Positions 14,201 through 29,200 of a stretch of 64,000 nt of DNA are shown here, piece after piece. The stretch comes from Artemia franciscana. Taxonomy: Eukaryota > Arthropoda > Branchiopoda > Anostraca > Artemiidae. Made by a program: the position numbers and the translations under genes. The notes beneath the pieces were generated by a model. That model did not search any database and was not told the DNA's origin. It was given only the letters and a program-made list of their open reading frames with translations. Each line of letters starts with the position of its first letter. Position 1 is the first letter of the stretch. The stretch lies in contig NC_088883.1 of the NCBI RefSeq assembly GCF_032884065.1, positions 26,301,355-26,365,354 of the forward strand, given 5' to 3'.

Positions 14201-17200
14201 AGATAGTACCATTTGCTTTTGTTCAACCCTCCTTGAAATTTTCAATTTGATGCACTTAGCATTCCAGAGACATCATACATACGCCCTTTTGAAAACCTCG
14301 ATGCACGTAATGTCTTTTTGTTTAGTTCATATATATTTAAAGTTTTGACTTAAATACCCTTAGCTATTCCCAGAATATTGCAGATACACCCTTCTGACAA
14401 CCTGGATACGCATAATGTCTTCTGATTTGGTTCAACACCCTATTAAACATTAACTGTAAGTCTCAGCTTACTATCGTTAGCTGTTCGAAGGGTTTGTAGA
14501 TGCGTCCTTTGACTATTAAGAATCACATAGCGTCTTTTGCTGTAGTTCAACACCCCCCTCGATATTCCCTGAAAGTTTTAACTTGTTACGCTTAACTGTT
14601 CCTGAGATAATGCAGATATATCTTTTTGACAGCCTGCATGTATATTTTGTATTAGGATTTAGTTAACATTCCCTGAAAGCCTCACCTTAATACCCTTAGC
14701 ATTTGGGACGCCCAGGACTCTTCTCTACCAGTAATAAAACTCTATGCAATGGGCGTGCATAATTTCCAGAACCTGCCTCAGGGGCTGTGGAGTGTCATGT
14801 CGTCAATGGAGGCACAGTTGTTGGACATTCCGACTATTTCGAACAAATGGCTATTTCAGAATTTCAGTATGATGTCTTAGGAGTTGATAGGGATGGTAGG
14901 CAACTAAAACAGGCATGGGAAGGGAGCTGGCTGTTTTCCTCCCGTCATTTTTGACTCTTAAATAGGGCACTGGAATCTTTGATTTACAGTCGAATAAACA
15001 CCTTACTATGTTTCTACGACAACTCCTTCAGTATGAAGTGACAAAAAACAAAAACAAAAAAAAACAAAACGCGGAAGTCAAATCACAGTTTGCTCACCAC
15101 TCTAAAGGCCAGATCACCATTTGCGCTATACTGAAAGCAAAATAAGAAAGGATAATTAATAAAATATATTAATATGTATAAAAATAAAATATATAAAAAT
15201 ATATAAAATATAATAATATAATATTTTAATTATATAACATAATATAAAAATTATATATATATAATATAATATTTTATAATCAAAATATATAAAATATATA
15301 AATAAGTATAATAAAAATATTATTTTATTAAATAATAAAAGGAACTCGAAATTGAATCGTATTTTGTTTATGACGTTAATAAACCTAAAATTGCTCCGAT
15401 TTCTAGGAATTAATATCATTATATATTACTATATTATTCAATTGATGAATTATTATAATATATTATTTATTATAATATATAACAAAATATATAATGATTT
15501 TGATATTCAATAAATGGATATCGCTACTTTCATTTAGTCTTTTCAGTAATCTTGATTATTATTGTAATTTTGTTTGTGTTTTTATTGGCGTTATAACAAG
15601 TAAAACACAATGCCCGAAAGAAAAATTGTTTTCAATTAAGAAGCGTAAATGACACTCTAACCTTAGACGTGGGACGTTATCCCCTATTTGCAGTAATTTG
15701 TGTTCGTTTTAAGTTTGACTTGATTATTAATTGCAATTTCTGTTCGTTTGAAGTTTGTATTCTGATTGTACTTTATTTCTGCTCGTCATCGGTTTAATTT
15801 GCTTCAAAAAATTTCTGTTTTAAGAAAAGTTTTATTAAATAAATATGTTTATGAACAAATGCGCCACCATCGGGCAGTTGCTCTTAGAAACTGATAGGCG
15901 GCATAAATAGCTTTGTGATAGTTCTGGATTAGGTATTGAAGAATAATCGTTCCAAAAAAGGTACTAGAACTTTAAATTTCTTTTCGACTACGCCGTCTCC
16001 CGATTTTTAACTCTGGGTCTACAGTAACACCCGTGGAACGAACAAAGAAAAAACAAGAATAAAATTAACAAACCAAATAAATAAAAAAAACCTATCTTCT
16101 TAGGGAAAATACGAAGTTTACATTTTTAATATTGGAGCTTCGAACCTCTGCTCTAGTGTTCTCAGACATACTGTATTTCATCGTTTTCACCGCTTTATAA
16201 TTTCCCTCTAGGTCAAGTCCCCTTTAAGGCTGTCCCTCTCTTTTTTTTCTCTAAAATTACGCACGTTTTTTATTTTATTATCTTTGGTGTGTATATTGAA
16301 AATCATAATACATTAAATATTTGATATTGAATATTTAAAACATTATATGAAAATGTTAAATTGTTGTACAAAATATTAAAATATTTGCATAAAATTTTGT
16401 ATATATTCTCATAAAAAGCCTATGCTTTATATTGTATATTTTATCCTCCAAATCTTTTTTGAGGATAAAATATACATATAAAGCCAATTCTTTTTTGTCC
16501 AAATCTCAATTGTTGGAGTTCCAGTTTCCATCAACTACTTATTTACCGTTTGTTACCATGGGCCGTATGACTTTTATTGCAACGCCGAGAAGCCGTGTTT
16601 GGAAAAAGAGAAATTTATATAGGCAATCCACCATTTTCTCAGCTTGAAATGACGGCACTAATCTAGCACCACATGTTTATAATGCTGATCAAATAATGTA
16701 AAACATGCGTAGGGCTGCCACTGTCAACAAGAAATAAATACTGAGAAATACTTAAAGGTGTAAAATAATCACATAAATTAAGAACTCTTTTTGTCAGTTG
16801 GGTATAGAAATACCTGGGTATAGACAGTTGGGTAATGTCAGTTGGGTATAGACTCAATCCTTTAATCTTTCAGAACTATAGTGTGCTGTCTAAAACTGCA
16901 TCAAAAATTGCTGAATTTGGTCATAAATTATCATTAATGACAACCCTGAACATATAATATGCGGTTGTATAAGCTATTGAACAAAAGCTAACCAGAGATA
17001 AGAGACGAAATTTTTTGTCCTACATCCAAATATTGGCCTACATAAAAAATTTATTTAATATAATTTCATGTTTAGTGTATTTTCATAAATATTAATTCAC
17101 ATTAAGTCGTGTTTTTTTTTAAATAACCCTAATTGTTAGATTAGTGGGCATTTCGCTACAGAGAAAGGGGATCATCCCCTCTTCTACTCGATTTATAGGG

Positions 17201-20200
17201 GTTAATTATTCTAAAAATTGTTTTAGGGACGGTTCAGAGAAGAAGTACATCAATGGTGGAACAGCGTACCAGCCAATGAAAAGGTATTTTATCCCATTCT
17301 GTTTTTGAATGCAGTTGTATTTTTGGCATGGAAAGTGAAGAGATGGCACATTCCTATGACTGAGTGGTTTTGTGCGAATCCTGTTGGGAGTAAGTAATCC
17401 TTCTATCTTAATCATGCTAATTATATGCCCCTTAAATTCTTACTCTACAATTTTCTTTTTGGTGGTGAAGCGGAAAAGCCCAACCCCCCCTCTCCATAGA
17501 GGAATTTAGAGTGTGTTTGAAAGATGCTGTATGCAAAATTCCAATACAAAATGCTGCGAAATATCCAACATTGTTTTCCGAAAACGTTATTTTTGTATAT
17601 ATCCATAATATCCAACGTTATTTTTGGCTTGGAAAGTTAATAGATGGCACATTCCTATGACTGAGCGGTTTTTTGTAAATCCTGTAGGGAGTAAGTAACC
17701 CTTCTATCTTGATCATGCTAATTATATGCCTCTTCAATTCTTACTCTACAATTTTCTTGTTGGTGGCGAAGCGGAAAAGCCCCACCCCCCTCTCCATAGA
17801 GAAATTTAAGGTGTGTTTGAAAGATGCTGTATGCAAAATTCCAATACAAAATCCAGTGAAATATACAACGTTATTTTCTGAAAGCTAATGTGCAGAATGT
17901 ATTGTTTCCTCTGCAAATATATCGATTTATATGTTTGGAATTAGGGTTAAAGCGCATTATAAATTGTAAGTTTGTGTTTAACCTAGCGAAATAACAAATA
18001 AATTGTAAATTTATCCACTTGTACAAAATACCTGAACAAGCAAAATTACAGAGCTCTTGTCTATATTCTAGGGCTATATAGCCTACAGATACTAGAGGCG
18101 GCGGGAGAGAATAATTTAGTTATGTCTAATTTACTTTGTTTATGTAAACTATTTATTTATTGCCAATCCCTCCAGTTTCCTTTCCTTTCACCACCCTTAA
18201 TGATTACATTGTGTTTACATTCATTTAATTGTTACTGATTTGTCAGATCAACTGATTGCTACTGTGATTAATTTTTTTTTATTCCTCTAGTTTCTCCTTT
18301 TTAGCTTGTTTATATACTTTTTTATTTACTGCTAATTCCTCCAATCCCCTTTACATCACCACATTTAATGATTGCCTTAATGTCTACATTCATTTACTGC
18401 GACTTATTTGATTTAAAATTTTCGTGAGTTCCTATAATTTCCCTTTTTTACTTTGTTTGTTTACTTTTTGTTATTGCCAATTCCTCCAGTTTCCTTTCCT
18501 TTTACTACACTTAATGATTGTATTGTGTCTACATTCATTTACTTGTTAATGATTTATCAAAATTGATGGTTGCTACTATAATTATTTTTTTATAATTCCT
18601 CCAGTTTCCTTTTTTATATTGTTTGTGCAATTTTTATATTTATTGCTAATTCCTCCAGTTCCCTTTTCTTTCACTACACTCAATGATAGTATTGCGTCTA
18701 TATTCATTTACTTGTAACTGGTTTATCAAAATTGATGATTACTACTGTGACTAATTTGTTCCGTAGTTCCTCTAGTTTCCTTTGTTTATGTAACTTTATT
18801 TATTTATTAGCAATTCCTCCAGTTCCCTTTTCTTTCAATACACTTAATGAGTGCACTGGGTCTAAATTCATTTACTTGTTCCTAATTTATCAAAACTGAT
18901 GATTGCTACTGTGGCTATTTTTTTCTGTAATTCCTCTAGTTTTTTTTTTTACTTTGTTGATTTACTTTCATTTATTTACTCCAATTTCATTTAATTCCCT
19001 TTCTATGCCAACAGGCAGTACAAAAAAAATGTTTACTAAACGATGAAGGAATAGGATCCCCCAGAGCCATTGTTGCCGTACAGGGCGTCGAATCGACGTT
19101 CCAGCTATTGGGTCTTTTTACAAGGACAAGTAGCAAGCCTGCCACCCAACTTAGTGGCAGCGGGGATCAATCCCTTGGCCCCTTACTGCCGAGCAGAGCA
19201 CCAATCCCCTGATAATGATTACCAATACAACAAAAATTATTAATGACGATTAACATGATTGTGCAAAATCGAAGACCAAAACTTTTACAAAAACAATTTT
19301 TTTTCGAAGAATCCATTTTTCTTTCTACAAAAATCAAATTGTCATTGGATTCAAGAGACTTAATTTTTCAGAATAATAAAATATTGACAGTAGAGCAAGC
19401 AAAACATGATAAAAACTTAGAAAACAGGAAACGGAAAAATAGACCATTTAATTTCAAAGCAGAAATAAAATAAAAGCCCCACTATAAAAGAACTGGCCAG
19501 GGGTAGCCAATATCAACACCGATTAACCAAATCTGTACAGAAAATATGAAAACAAAATCAAAGATTTTCGGTAGAATTTATTCTACTGTTAGGCACTGAT
19601 TTGACACATAAACGCTTGACCTTCTTCGCTAAAAAAAAAACTGTTTTGAAGAAAAATGAAACAAAATTAAAAATTTTCTCCTCAACTTTTTTATTTATTT
19701 CGAAGGTAAACTGGCAATTGTGTGGCTATTATGTAGTGAAAAGTGACGATTTTCTTCAAAGGAAAATTAAATAGTCAATCAGTGTCCATGATGTCAAAAA
19801 TAACGTTTTCAAAAATACCAGCTAGTTCAGTGCCGTTTTTTTTTTATGCCATTTGGAAACTGACTTAGAATAACCTGCTTTTATTCACGTTTTTTAAAAC
19901 GAACAGATATAACTAAATTATTCATTGAAAAAATAAAACTAATTCTTTATTATTTTTAAATTTTTTATTTGTTTTGTTCAGGCTTGTTACTTTTTTGAGA
20001 TCACACTTTTTGCAAAAATTATGTCGAATATAAGCAATTTTTTTAGTATACTTTCAGCTTTTTTATCTTCAATTGAAAAGGGTTTATATCATTTTCTTTG
20101 TCTTCTCGCAGTTGAGCCTTAATTTTATCCACAAATTACAATTTTTTGAAATTTATTGTGGAATACTGGCAAATTAAGGGTAAATTTTTATTGTTGAATT

Positions 20201-23200
20201 CGTGTTTGATACAAAGATAATTATAAGAAAATAATTATAGCATTGTTTGTTGCTCTAAATGCCCTTGGGCCATGGCAGTACAAAATGAAATATTCAATTA
20301 TAATTAAATCACGGTAAATAAACAAAAAGACTTCTTAATTTACAAAGAAAAATTCTGTGCTCCAGCTAGAGGAGTCCTCTTAATCTTTCAACACTTTCTA
20401 AAATACCCATTCATCACTATACTCGACAGCCATTTTTCATCAGTTTCCGTGCACTTCTTTCCTTAACGTCACTCAGTTTATCTTACTCAGCCATCATATG
20501 ACTCTCAGCTTCATCCGTATCTCCACACAGGGGGCAAAAGTAAAGGCTGTCCTACCCTTAACTTCTCTCTAAATTTTTTTCCGTGCCCCTAGTCGTGAAT
20601 TATTTGCCAACAATACATTATTGTACTTTAACTCCTCCTTCCGTAAATTAATCTTAAAAAATCAGGGCAGTGGAGTTGGTTACAAATTGTAACGATTCTG
20701 GCTCCATACTTGTTTAATATATGCTACTGACTCCAACTCTGATCCCATTCAATGAAAATTTACTAAAACTCCGACTCCAGAATTTCAACTCTACAGCCCT
20801 GTTTTAAGCCTTCATTTAACTAGATTTTATAAGTTATAACGGGCTTTGGCCCCAGACATTTTCAATATACCGACCTCAGCTCCGACTCCATTCAAGAAAA
20901 CTTTACTTTAAGTCCGGCTCCGACACCACAACTCCGTCTCACAGCTCTGTAAAAAAAGCTCCTTCATTCATTATTGGTTACTCCCCACAACCTTATTCCA
21001 TTGCATTTTAATGCAATTAAAGTTGCCAGTAACTCTTTTCTTAAGAATTACTTTAAGTCAAAACCCCAAGTAAGCTTGGAGAAATATTTACAGGATAAGT
21101 AGGCTAGTTGACTTTAAGATGGTAAGCCTACTGGGGACAGAATTTCGCTTTATTTACCCTCTCCTATATTTCAAAGGGCTTGAAAAGACATGAATGCAAC
21201 AGTTTCGAATCTAACTCAGTCACTAAACTTTAGATGGCGTTAGTGATTTTTGTTTTTGACATTATCGCCAGTTTCCACTCTTTTAAGTTTGTTATACTCT
21301 TTGGACAGCGATTGGATGACTTATCTATTAATGCAGCAATATTAAAATGTATTCACGTTAACTGGGTTCCGCTGCCTTCCCTTCTCTGTTCCGAGATCTC
21401 GAGACAATACCCACTTATCATCTCGTGACCTCCACCACAATATGTTGCTGGAGTAGTTCGTCTTCTCTTCATATCCGTTCGTTTTAGGATTCATTTATCC
21501 TCTACTTTAGTATGTGTTACTTTTATGTTTGATGTTATTATAAATTTTTATATCTGTTCGTTTTAACTTTTAATTATCATATGGACTTATCTCTGTTTGG
21601 TTTTTGTTCTAGTATGGTTCTTTGAAGCATGTTTCTACTGTATGCTTTTAGTATGGTCTGTGGTTTCTTTTTGGAAACGGTTTTTTAAAATAAATTATTG
21701 ATATACACTCTTAAGTTTTCAATCCTTATATTTCGATTAATTATTTTCAAGTGCAAATATATTGTTAAAAAATTGCCGCTATATTACAATAAATAATAAA
21801 TTGAAATAAATTGAAATTCAGGTAATTATCAGAATCTGAATTCATTTTCTTAATCACAAAATTTACATTATGATACCAGTCAAAAGGCGGCTTTTTATAG
21901 TTCAGAGTTTTATTCACCAATAGATACAAAATGGAAATACAATACTCTTATTCCCCCTCGAAAGGCTCCATGGCCAGGGATACAAGGGATACAATCTCCA
22001 AGCATTGAAAGGGTTCACACTTATATTTGATGCTTACATATTTTTGTTTATTTATGTTAGTTTGCCCTTTATTTATTTACGTAAATTGAGTTCTCTTTTG
22101 CAGGAGCTGTGTGTTGGCCTTTATTTCTTTCAACTTTTAGCCATTATTCACTACTCCACCTAGGTCTAAATATGTACTGTCTTCGTAGCTTTACTTACCG
22201 TAAGTATATTTAATGTTGGTTATATTCAAGTGGTGTATTTATGCGTTTCTTAAATTATGGAGTCTCAGCTCCTAATTCAGCTTTAGTTTTTACTTCTATT
22301 TTAACAAAGATTATAGTTTTAAAAAAGATTAAACACCCTTTAAAATGCTATCAAACAATGCTATCGCGGTAATAAATTCTAAGTAAAATGCAACCCATGC
22401 AATATTTGCCGAAATTCTAAAGAAATTACGTTTCTTTTACCGAATTTACCGAAACTCTAAAGAAATGACCTTTGATATCTTTTCATGGGGATTCCAGAAT
22501 TCATTCACATTAAAGCTATCTTACTAAAAACTAGTATGATTTTTGTCGGTTTTATTCAATTAGAGAAATAGCTATACTCTAAACTGAACAGAAGCAACTG
22601 AATTATGTACTTCAATAGTATATTTGTTTTCTGCCTTTTCTCTTCCTTCTGTTTCTCATTTAGATTTTTTTTTAGTTCTTCGGTATTTATTGTTTGTCTT
22701 CTTGTTATTTTCTTTAAGTCTGTATAATTATAATGCTTTCACTTCTTCTTCCTTGCACTGGCGATGCTTTGTTGCGTGTTGTGAATAAAAACAGGTTATT
22801 CTAAGTCAGTTTCCAAATGGCATAAAAGGCGCTGACGTAGCTTGTATTTTTGAAAACGGACATCATGGACACTGATTGACTATCTAATTTTCCTTTGAAG
22901 GAAATTGCCACTTTTCACTACATAATAGCCACACAATTGTCAGTTTACCATCGAAATAAATAAAAAAGTTGAGGAGAAAATTTAAAATTTTGTTTCATTT
23001 TTCTTCAAAATAGTTACGATGGCGAAGAAGATCAGGTGTTGATGTGACAAATAGGTGCCTAAAAATAGAATAAATTCTACCGAAAATCGTTGCTTCTGTT
23101 TTCATAATTCTGTACAGATTTGGTTAATCGGTGTTGATATTGGCTACCCCTGGCCAGTTCTTTTATAGTGGGGCTTTTATTTTATTTCTGCTTTGAAATT

Positions 23201-26200
23201 AAATGGTCTATTTTTCCGTTTCCTGTTTTCTTAGTTTTTATCATGTTTTGCTTGCTCTACTGTCAATATTTTATTATTCTGAAAAATTAAGTCTCTTGAA
23301 TCCAATGACAATTTGATTTTTGTAGAAAGAAAAATGGATTCTTCGAAAAAAAATTGTTTTTGTAAAAGTTTTGGTCTTCGATTTTGCACAATCATGTTAA
23401 TCGTCATTAATAATTTTTATTACAACAAAATTATTAATCATTATCAGGGGATTGGTGCTCTGCGCGGCAGTAAGGGGCCAAGGGATTGATCCCCGCTGCC
23501 ACTAAGTTGGGTGGCAGGCTTGCTACTTGTCCTTGTAAAAAGACCCAATAGCTGGAACGTCGATTCGACGCCCTGTACGGCAACAATGGCTCTGGGGGAT
23601 CCTATTTCTTCATCGTTTAGTAAACATTTTTTTTGTACTGCCTGTTGGCATAGAAAGGGAATTAAATGAAATTGGAGTAAATAAATGAAAGTAAATCAAC
23701 AAAGTAAAAAAAAACAAAAAAAACTAGAGGAATTACAGAAAAAAATAGCCACAGTAACAATCATCAGTTTTGATAAATTAGGAACAAGTAAATGGATTTA
23801 GACCCAGTGCACTCATTAAGTGTATTGAAAGAAAAGGGAACTGGAGGAATTGCTAATAAATAAATAAAGTTACATAAACAAAGGAAACTAGAGGAACTAC
23901 GGAACTAACAAAGAAATAAATAAAAAAAAAGTCACAGTAGTATTCATCAATTTTGGTAAATCAGTAAATGAGTTGGGGAACCATTAAGTGTGGTGAAAGA
24001 AAGGGGAATTGGAGGAATGGGCAGTAAATGAATAAATCATATAAACAAAGTAAAAACGGGAAATTGGAGGAATGAACAAAAAGGTAACACTGACGATCAC
24101 TGATTTTGATAAATCAATAAATAAAGTAAATTAATGTAAATGAGTCGATAAGTCAATGAATGTAGACACAATACAATCATAAAAAGTGGTGAATAAATGA
24201 ATCAGAGTTAATAACAACATAAATCAACAATGTTAAAATACTATATTTAAACTTTATTAATGGCATTTTGCTAGTTCCTCTAAGTCATGTTTGTCAAATG
24301 AAATTTTTATTTTTCAACAAGTCGTAAGATTACTTTTTTTAGAATAGCAAGGCTTCCAATTTAACATAGTTTTACCCTCCCTACGAGATAAATGCGTAGG
24401 AACTTGTTTCGAGAGGGTCCGAAATTTTAAGGCTAAGCACAAAAAAAACAAAAAACACAAAAAAACGAGCTTTATGACAATAATAGGAAACTCTAGAAGT
24501 TAGAAGGTATGTCTTTTTTAGGGAGGGCCAAGGGTTGAAGATCTCCCGATGAGTACCTGCCCGTCCCCCACCCACTCAAAAAAATAAATTTATAAAAATA
24601 AAGGATAAAAATCCTCCAGTGGTATTGATAATGGAAAGGGCGTCAACAGTTGATGATGGTTCAGTTTGTGCGTATTTTTGTACATGGACAGGTAGCAAGC
24701 CCATTGCTAGACCTTCTATCAGCTAGGATCGAATCCCGGGCCCCATGTTGCCAAGTAGATATCGATCCACTGCTCCACCACAGGATATTTTTCGTAAAAC
24801 ACTTTTAAATTTGCCAAAACTTTATATCTGTTACCTGAAAACAAGGCCGTATCCTGGGGGGTGGTTACCTGGTTTAAGCCCCCTCCCTCTGAAATTTTGT
24901 CCGACTGGTAAAAAAAGTAGCAAAAACGCAAACAACAAGTAAAAAGTGACAAAAAGTATAACCATATTTTTCATGTTTTTTGTAAAGTTTCTTTTGTACT
25001 ACTGGAATAAAATTTTGGATAAGCCATTGCCAGAAACGCTTCTAAATTAAAACATTCCTGGTAGCCTTTATGTTTTTCTCTCCTTTTCTAATAGTCGTCG
25101 GTTACCCCTGATTGCTCAAATGATTTTCTTCTTTCATTTCTTCTTTCATTTTCTTCTTTTTCTTCTTTCGTTTTCAGCTGCTGTGCATTCACTGGGCCAA
25201 GAACAGTTTCTAGGTCTTTATATCTCTGGTGGTGTGGTAGCCTCATTTATGTCTCATCTGCATAAAGTTGCTACTAATCAAAAGGTTCTCAGTTTAGGAG
25301 CTGTAAGTCTTTTTTTTTTTTTTTATTTTTTTTTTTTTTTAATAACAATCAGGATGTTTTTCTGTATATTAATTTCAGTGGTCACAGTATTCGAATAAAT
25401 TAACTTTTATCAATTAGTCTTAGTTAATTAATATTAATAAATCGATAAATATTAACATAATACCTAAACTATTTTTTAATTAAAATGAATTAACTACTAA
25501 TCAGAAAGTTCTTCTTTTACGAGGTTTAATATTAAAAGCCAACAAAAACTAAATAAGGGAACATTTATATTTTAGTCAAATTACAAACCGAATAAAAGCT
25601 TCAAAAGAACAGGAAATAAAGAAATCCTGTATATTAATATTCATATAATAATTCCTGTATATTCTTGAATAAAAAAGGGGCATCTCTTAACCCTAATTCA
25701 ATTAACATACTTAATAAAATATCTTTCAATTTAATTAAATACCAATAAATTATATAAACCTTATTTACTAAAATAGGATTTTTAAAAACCTGAAAAGTAG
25801 TTAAATTTTCAAATCGGTTTTCAAAAGCTTACAGTTCAATAATTTTATATTCAACCTCGTTGAATTGGCGAAAAAACTTAAGAACATATACATTTCAGAA
25901 CATAGAACATACATTAAGAACATAGAACATATATGTTTTCCAAAAAACATATACACCCTCTAAATTCTAATCTAGCCTTTGTGCAATTGGCTCTTAAAAA
26001 CGTAGAAGCCAATAAGCATTGTGTCAATTTTTTTTAATTATGTTTAAGTATATTTAAATGAAACCTCCCAGCTCATGCTGCGAGGTTTCTTTCTTCATCT
26101 TTGTCTGCTTTTTATTTTCCTTTTATTTTGCCGTTTGTTTTCTGGATTTGTCTTGCTATTCTCTGAAAATATTCCTGTTACTTTGTGTTACTATTCAGCT

Positions 26201-29200
26201 CTACATATTTCTTTACCTGAAAGCGATTTTGCCGAAAATAATAATTTTTTTTTGGAAACTGAGTTGCAAGCGTCATCTTGTGTAAAAAACAATTCTCTCT
26301 CGAATGGAATAATTGACAATGCTATGAGACGTCTCTAACTACCTGTATTTTGCAGTTCTCTTTTGCCCAATTGCATATTTTTCGATTTCTTTAAAGCGGT
26401 TTTGTCGTTCTGTCAAAAGTCTCTGATTTGCTGAACAAAAAGCTCAACTTTACATGGTCAGAAAGTTGGTTACATGGTCAGCTTCTTGTGCCTCTCAAAA
26501 TCGTAATCAAATAATGAGCAAAATGATGCAAGACATCCTGAAGACGCATTCACACGCCCAGAGTATAATAATGAAGTATTCTGAGCAGGGCTGTATCCAG
26601 GATTTTTTTCGGGGGCTGGGTATAAAGAAATTTCAAAAAAGGCATCCAAATTTTGCTTATATTCATTTTCGTTGCGTTTTTACGACTCGGTAAAATATTT
26701 CGGGGAAGGAGGTACAGATCCCCTAGCCCCCCTCCCCTTGATACGGCCTTCATTTTGAGTATGGCCACTCCACGATTCAGGAGATCGACTTTAGCCTAGT
26801 GCCATTTTCAAAGGTGAAGTTACTACAGTTTAAGCAAGGACTATGTAAAAGGGTATTCTGTAAAATTTCGTTTGCGGGTACTACTCCTATGGGAGCGCTG
26901 ATTGCACCAGAGGCTAGTTTAATTTTGCACCATATTGCACCAGAGAAGGCCATTGCCAAAAGTGCCAGCAGTGAAGGTTGTGGAAAGGCTTCTGCGTCCT
27001 GTACCTTCTAGTACAGTAGTTGGTTTGCCAACAGTAAAAATAAAATACGTTAAATTGCTTTACTGTTTCTTGCAAGGTCGTATCTAGGGGGGAGGGGGTT
27101 AAGGGGTTTGGACTCCCCCCCCCACCCCCAAATGTTTATCCGGATCGTAAAAATGTAAACAAAAATGCATATAACCAAATTTGTGATGCGTTTTTTTAAT
27201 TCTTTTTTGTAACCCCCCCCCCCCTGGAAAAAAATCATGGATACGGCTCTGGTTTAATGCCAACAGTTAATGTGGCATATGTTAAACGGCTTATTAATGA
27301 TTGCTACAAAACGGAGGTACCTAGTACTTAAGCTGAAATCACAGCTTGGCCCGAAGTAGGCTCTGCCTCCGAAGGTTAAAACTTGAAATTCTAAGGTGCT
27401 TTTTGGTAAGTGAGACCTTTCACTGATCTCTGTAAAACTCCCAGTTAATTGTCGAAATTGAACTTGTCTATCAGTCGAAATACTTTTTGCCGAAAGTCGC
27501 ATTTCTAATTCAGACTGGGCCAATTCCGTTTTGCCATATCTTACCTATGCTGCGGAATTTTCAGGTGATTTTACCGGAATTGATATTCATTCCATTCTGT
27601 CTTAGGAGTGGCTTACCGTAGACCAATAAAAATAAGCACAACGATATAAGTGATATTTCTTCTTAATTTTGAAACAAAAATCAACGCTCTAGCTATACCC
27701 AATTCTGAGATAAAACTTTCAAAGTTTTCAAACTCATTTATCTCCCGTTTTTGGAAAAACAGATTCGGCAAAACTATTTTCAGGTGACGATTTGTTGAGC
27801 AAGCATATTTAGCACTGCTCTCGATTGGCTAGAGTTGAAATTTTATCGGAACTAATTGTATTTTATCAGCTTTACTAACTTTACTTTCCAGTTACAGTTC
27901 GGCTTTAAAAACTCAATCAAAAGAAATCCATACCATAATTCAAATAGGGTACTAAGTTTTCTTAGAATTTGGAATTTAGGATTGGCTAGAGTTGAAATTT
28001 TATCGTAAGTAATTGTATTTTATAAGCTTTACTTACTTTACTTTCCAATTACAGTTCGGCTTTAAAAACTCAATCAAAAGAAGTCTATACCAAAATTAAA
28101 ATTGGCAGTTTCAATTAGAGCTGTAAGTCATGTTTTTACGCCTTAAATCAGCTTTTTGTTTGTTTTTAAATCGGCTTTAGAGTTAATTAAAAATTAACTA
28201 ATTATTAAATTAACTTATTAATTAACTAATTATAAGCTGGTGTAGTCCATAACGCTTTGCTTTTACAAGTCAGCTCGATGAAATACTTAGTAGAATTTTA
28301 TTTGCTTCTGAATCAACATTTTGATTTGTAATTTTCCGCTTTGGATTAGCTTCTTCGAATTGGCTCTATGAACTTGGAAGAAATTTTTGAATTGGATATT
28401 TAAACTTTAGATTTACTAATTTTATATTCAACCTTGCCGAGTTGGCTTAAACTTCAAAACTTAATTCGATTCGGCTTTATCATATTCTTCTGAAACTTCG
28501 TATCTATTCCTCGTATGCAACGAAAACACAGCTTCAATAGATTATTTTTGTCTCTCCACTTGCTGGAGCCTTTCACCCTGGCAAACCTTGGCAAATAACA
28601 CCGGCCACCCTGGCATATAATGGCATATCTAATAAGACGTTATTTGCCACCCTGGCAAATAACGCGCCGTAACTTGGGCCTTTAGCTCCTTTGTAACTAA
28701 TTTCAAGAAAAATATAAACAACAAATAGGGAAGGAAAGATGTTGATGGCCTGGAATATAGGATCAGGGGTGCCTATTAGGAGGGAGATCAATTGCCCTCC
28801 TAGACTTTGAAAACATTTTTTTCGGTATTTTCATTGAAAAAATCGGGAACCCCTAGATTTTGAAAAGTATGATTTTTGTATATCTACGTAAAAAAATAAT
28901 CCATGCCTTCCCCCTCCTATATTTTCGTGAATTAGCTCCCCTACCTGAGATCTTTCTACAATTCCACATTATTGGTTTGTCATTTCCTAGTAGTAAACTA
29001 TCTCAACTATTAGTTTATTTGGAACCTATCCTATTTCCCGTTTGCGTTTACATTTTTGTCATGAAAAAAATGTTTTTAATTTATGTAATTTAATTTAATT
29101 TATTTAATTTAATGTAATTTAATTTATTAATTTGACCGTTTTTTATTTTCAGTCAGGTGCCATTTTATCCATTTTTGCGTTCATGTGCTGTCAGATGCCT

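Noticed and set aside
17609..17700. Second exon-3-like sequence as a mutually exclusive alternative exon
   Set aside because: No splice acceptor AG precedes it and it covers only the 3' half of exon 3; treated as a duplication relic.
19243..19473. 76-codon ORF inside the inverted-repeat arm
   Set aside because: Low-complexity Lys/Asn/Phe composition; the opposite arm has small indels that break it, and there is no recognisable domain.
26058..26338. 75- and 87-codon overlapping ORFs
   Set aside because: Hydrophobic T-rich translations within intron 5 with no homology that I recognise.
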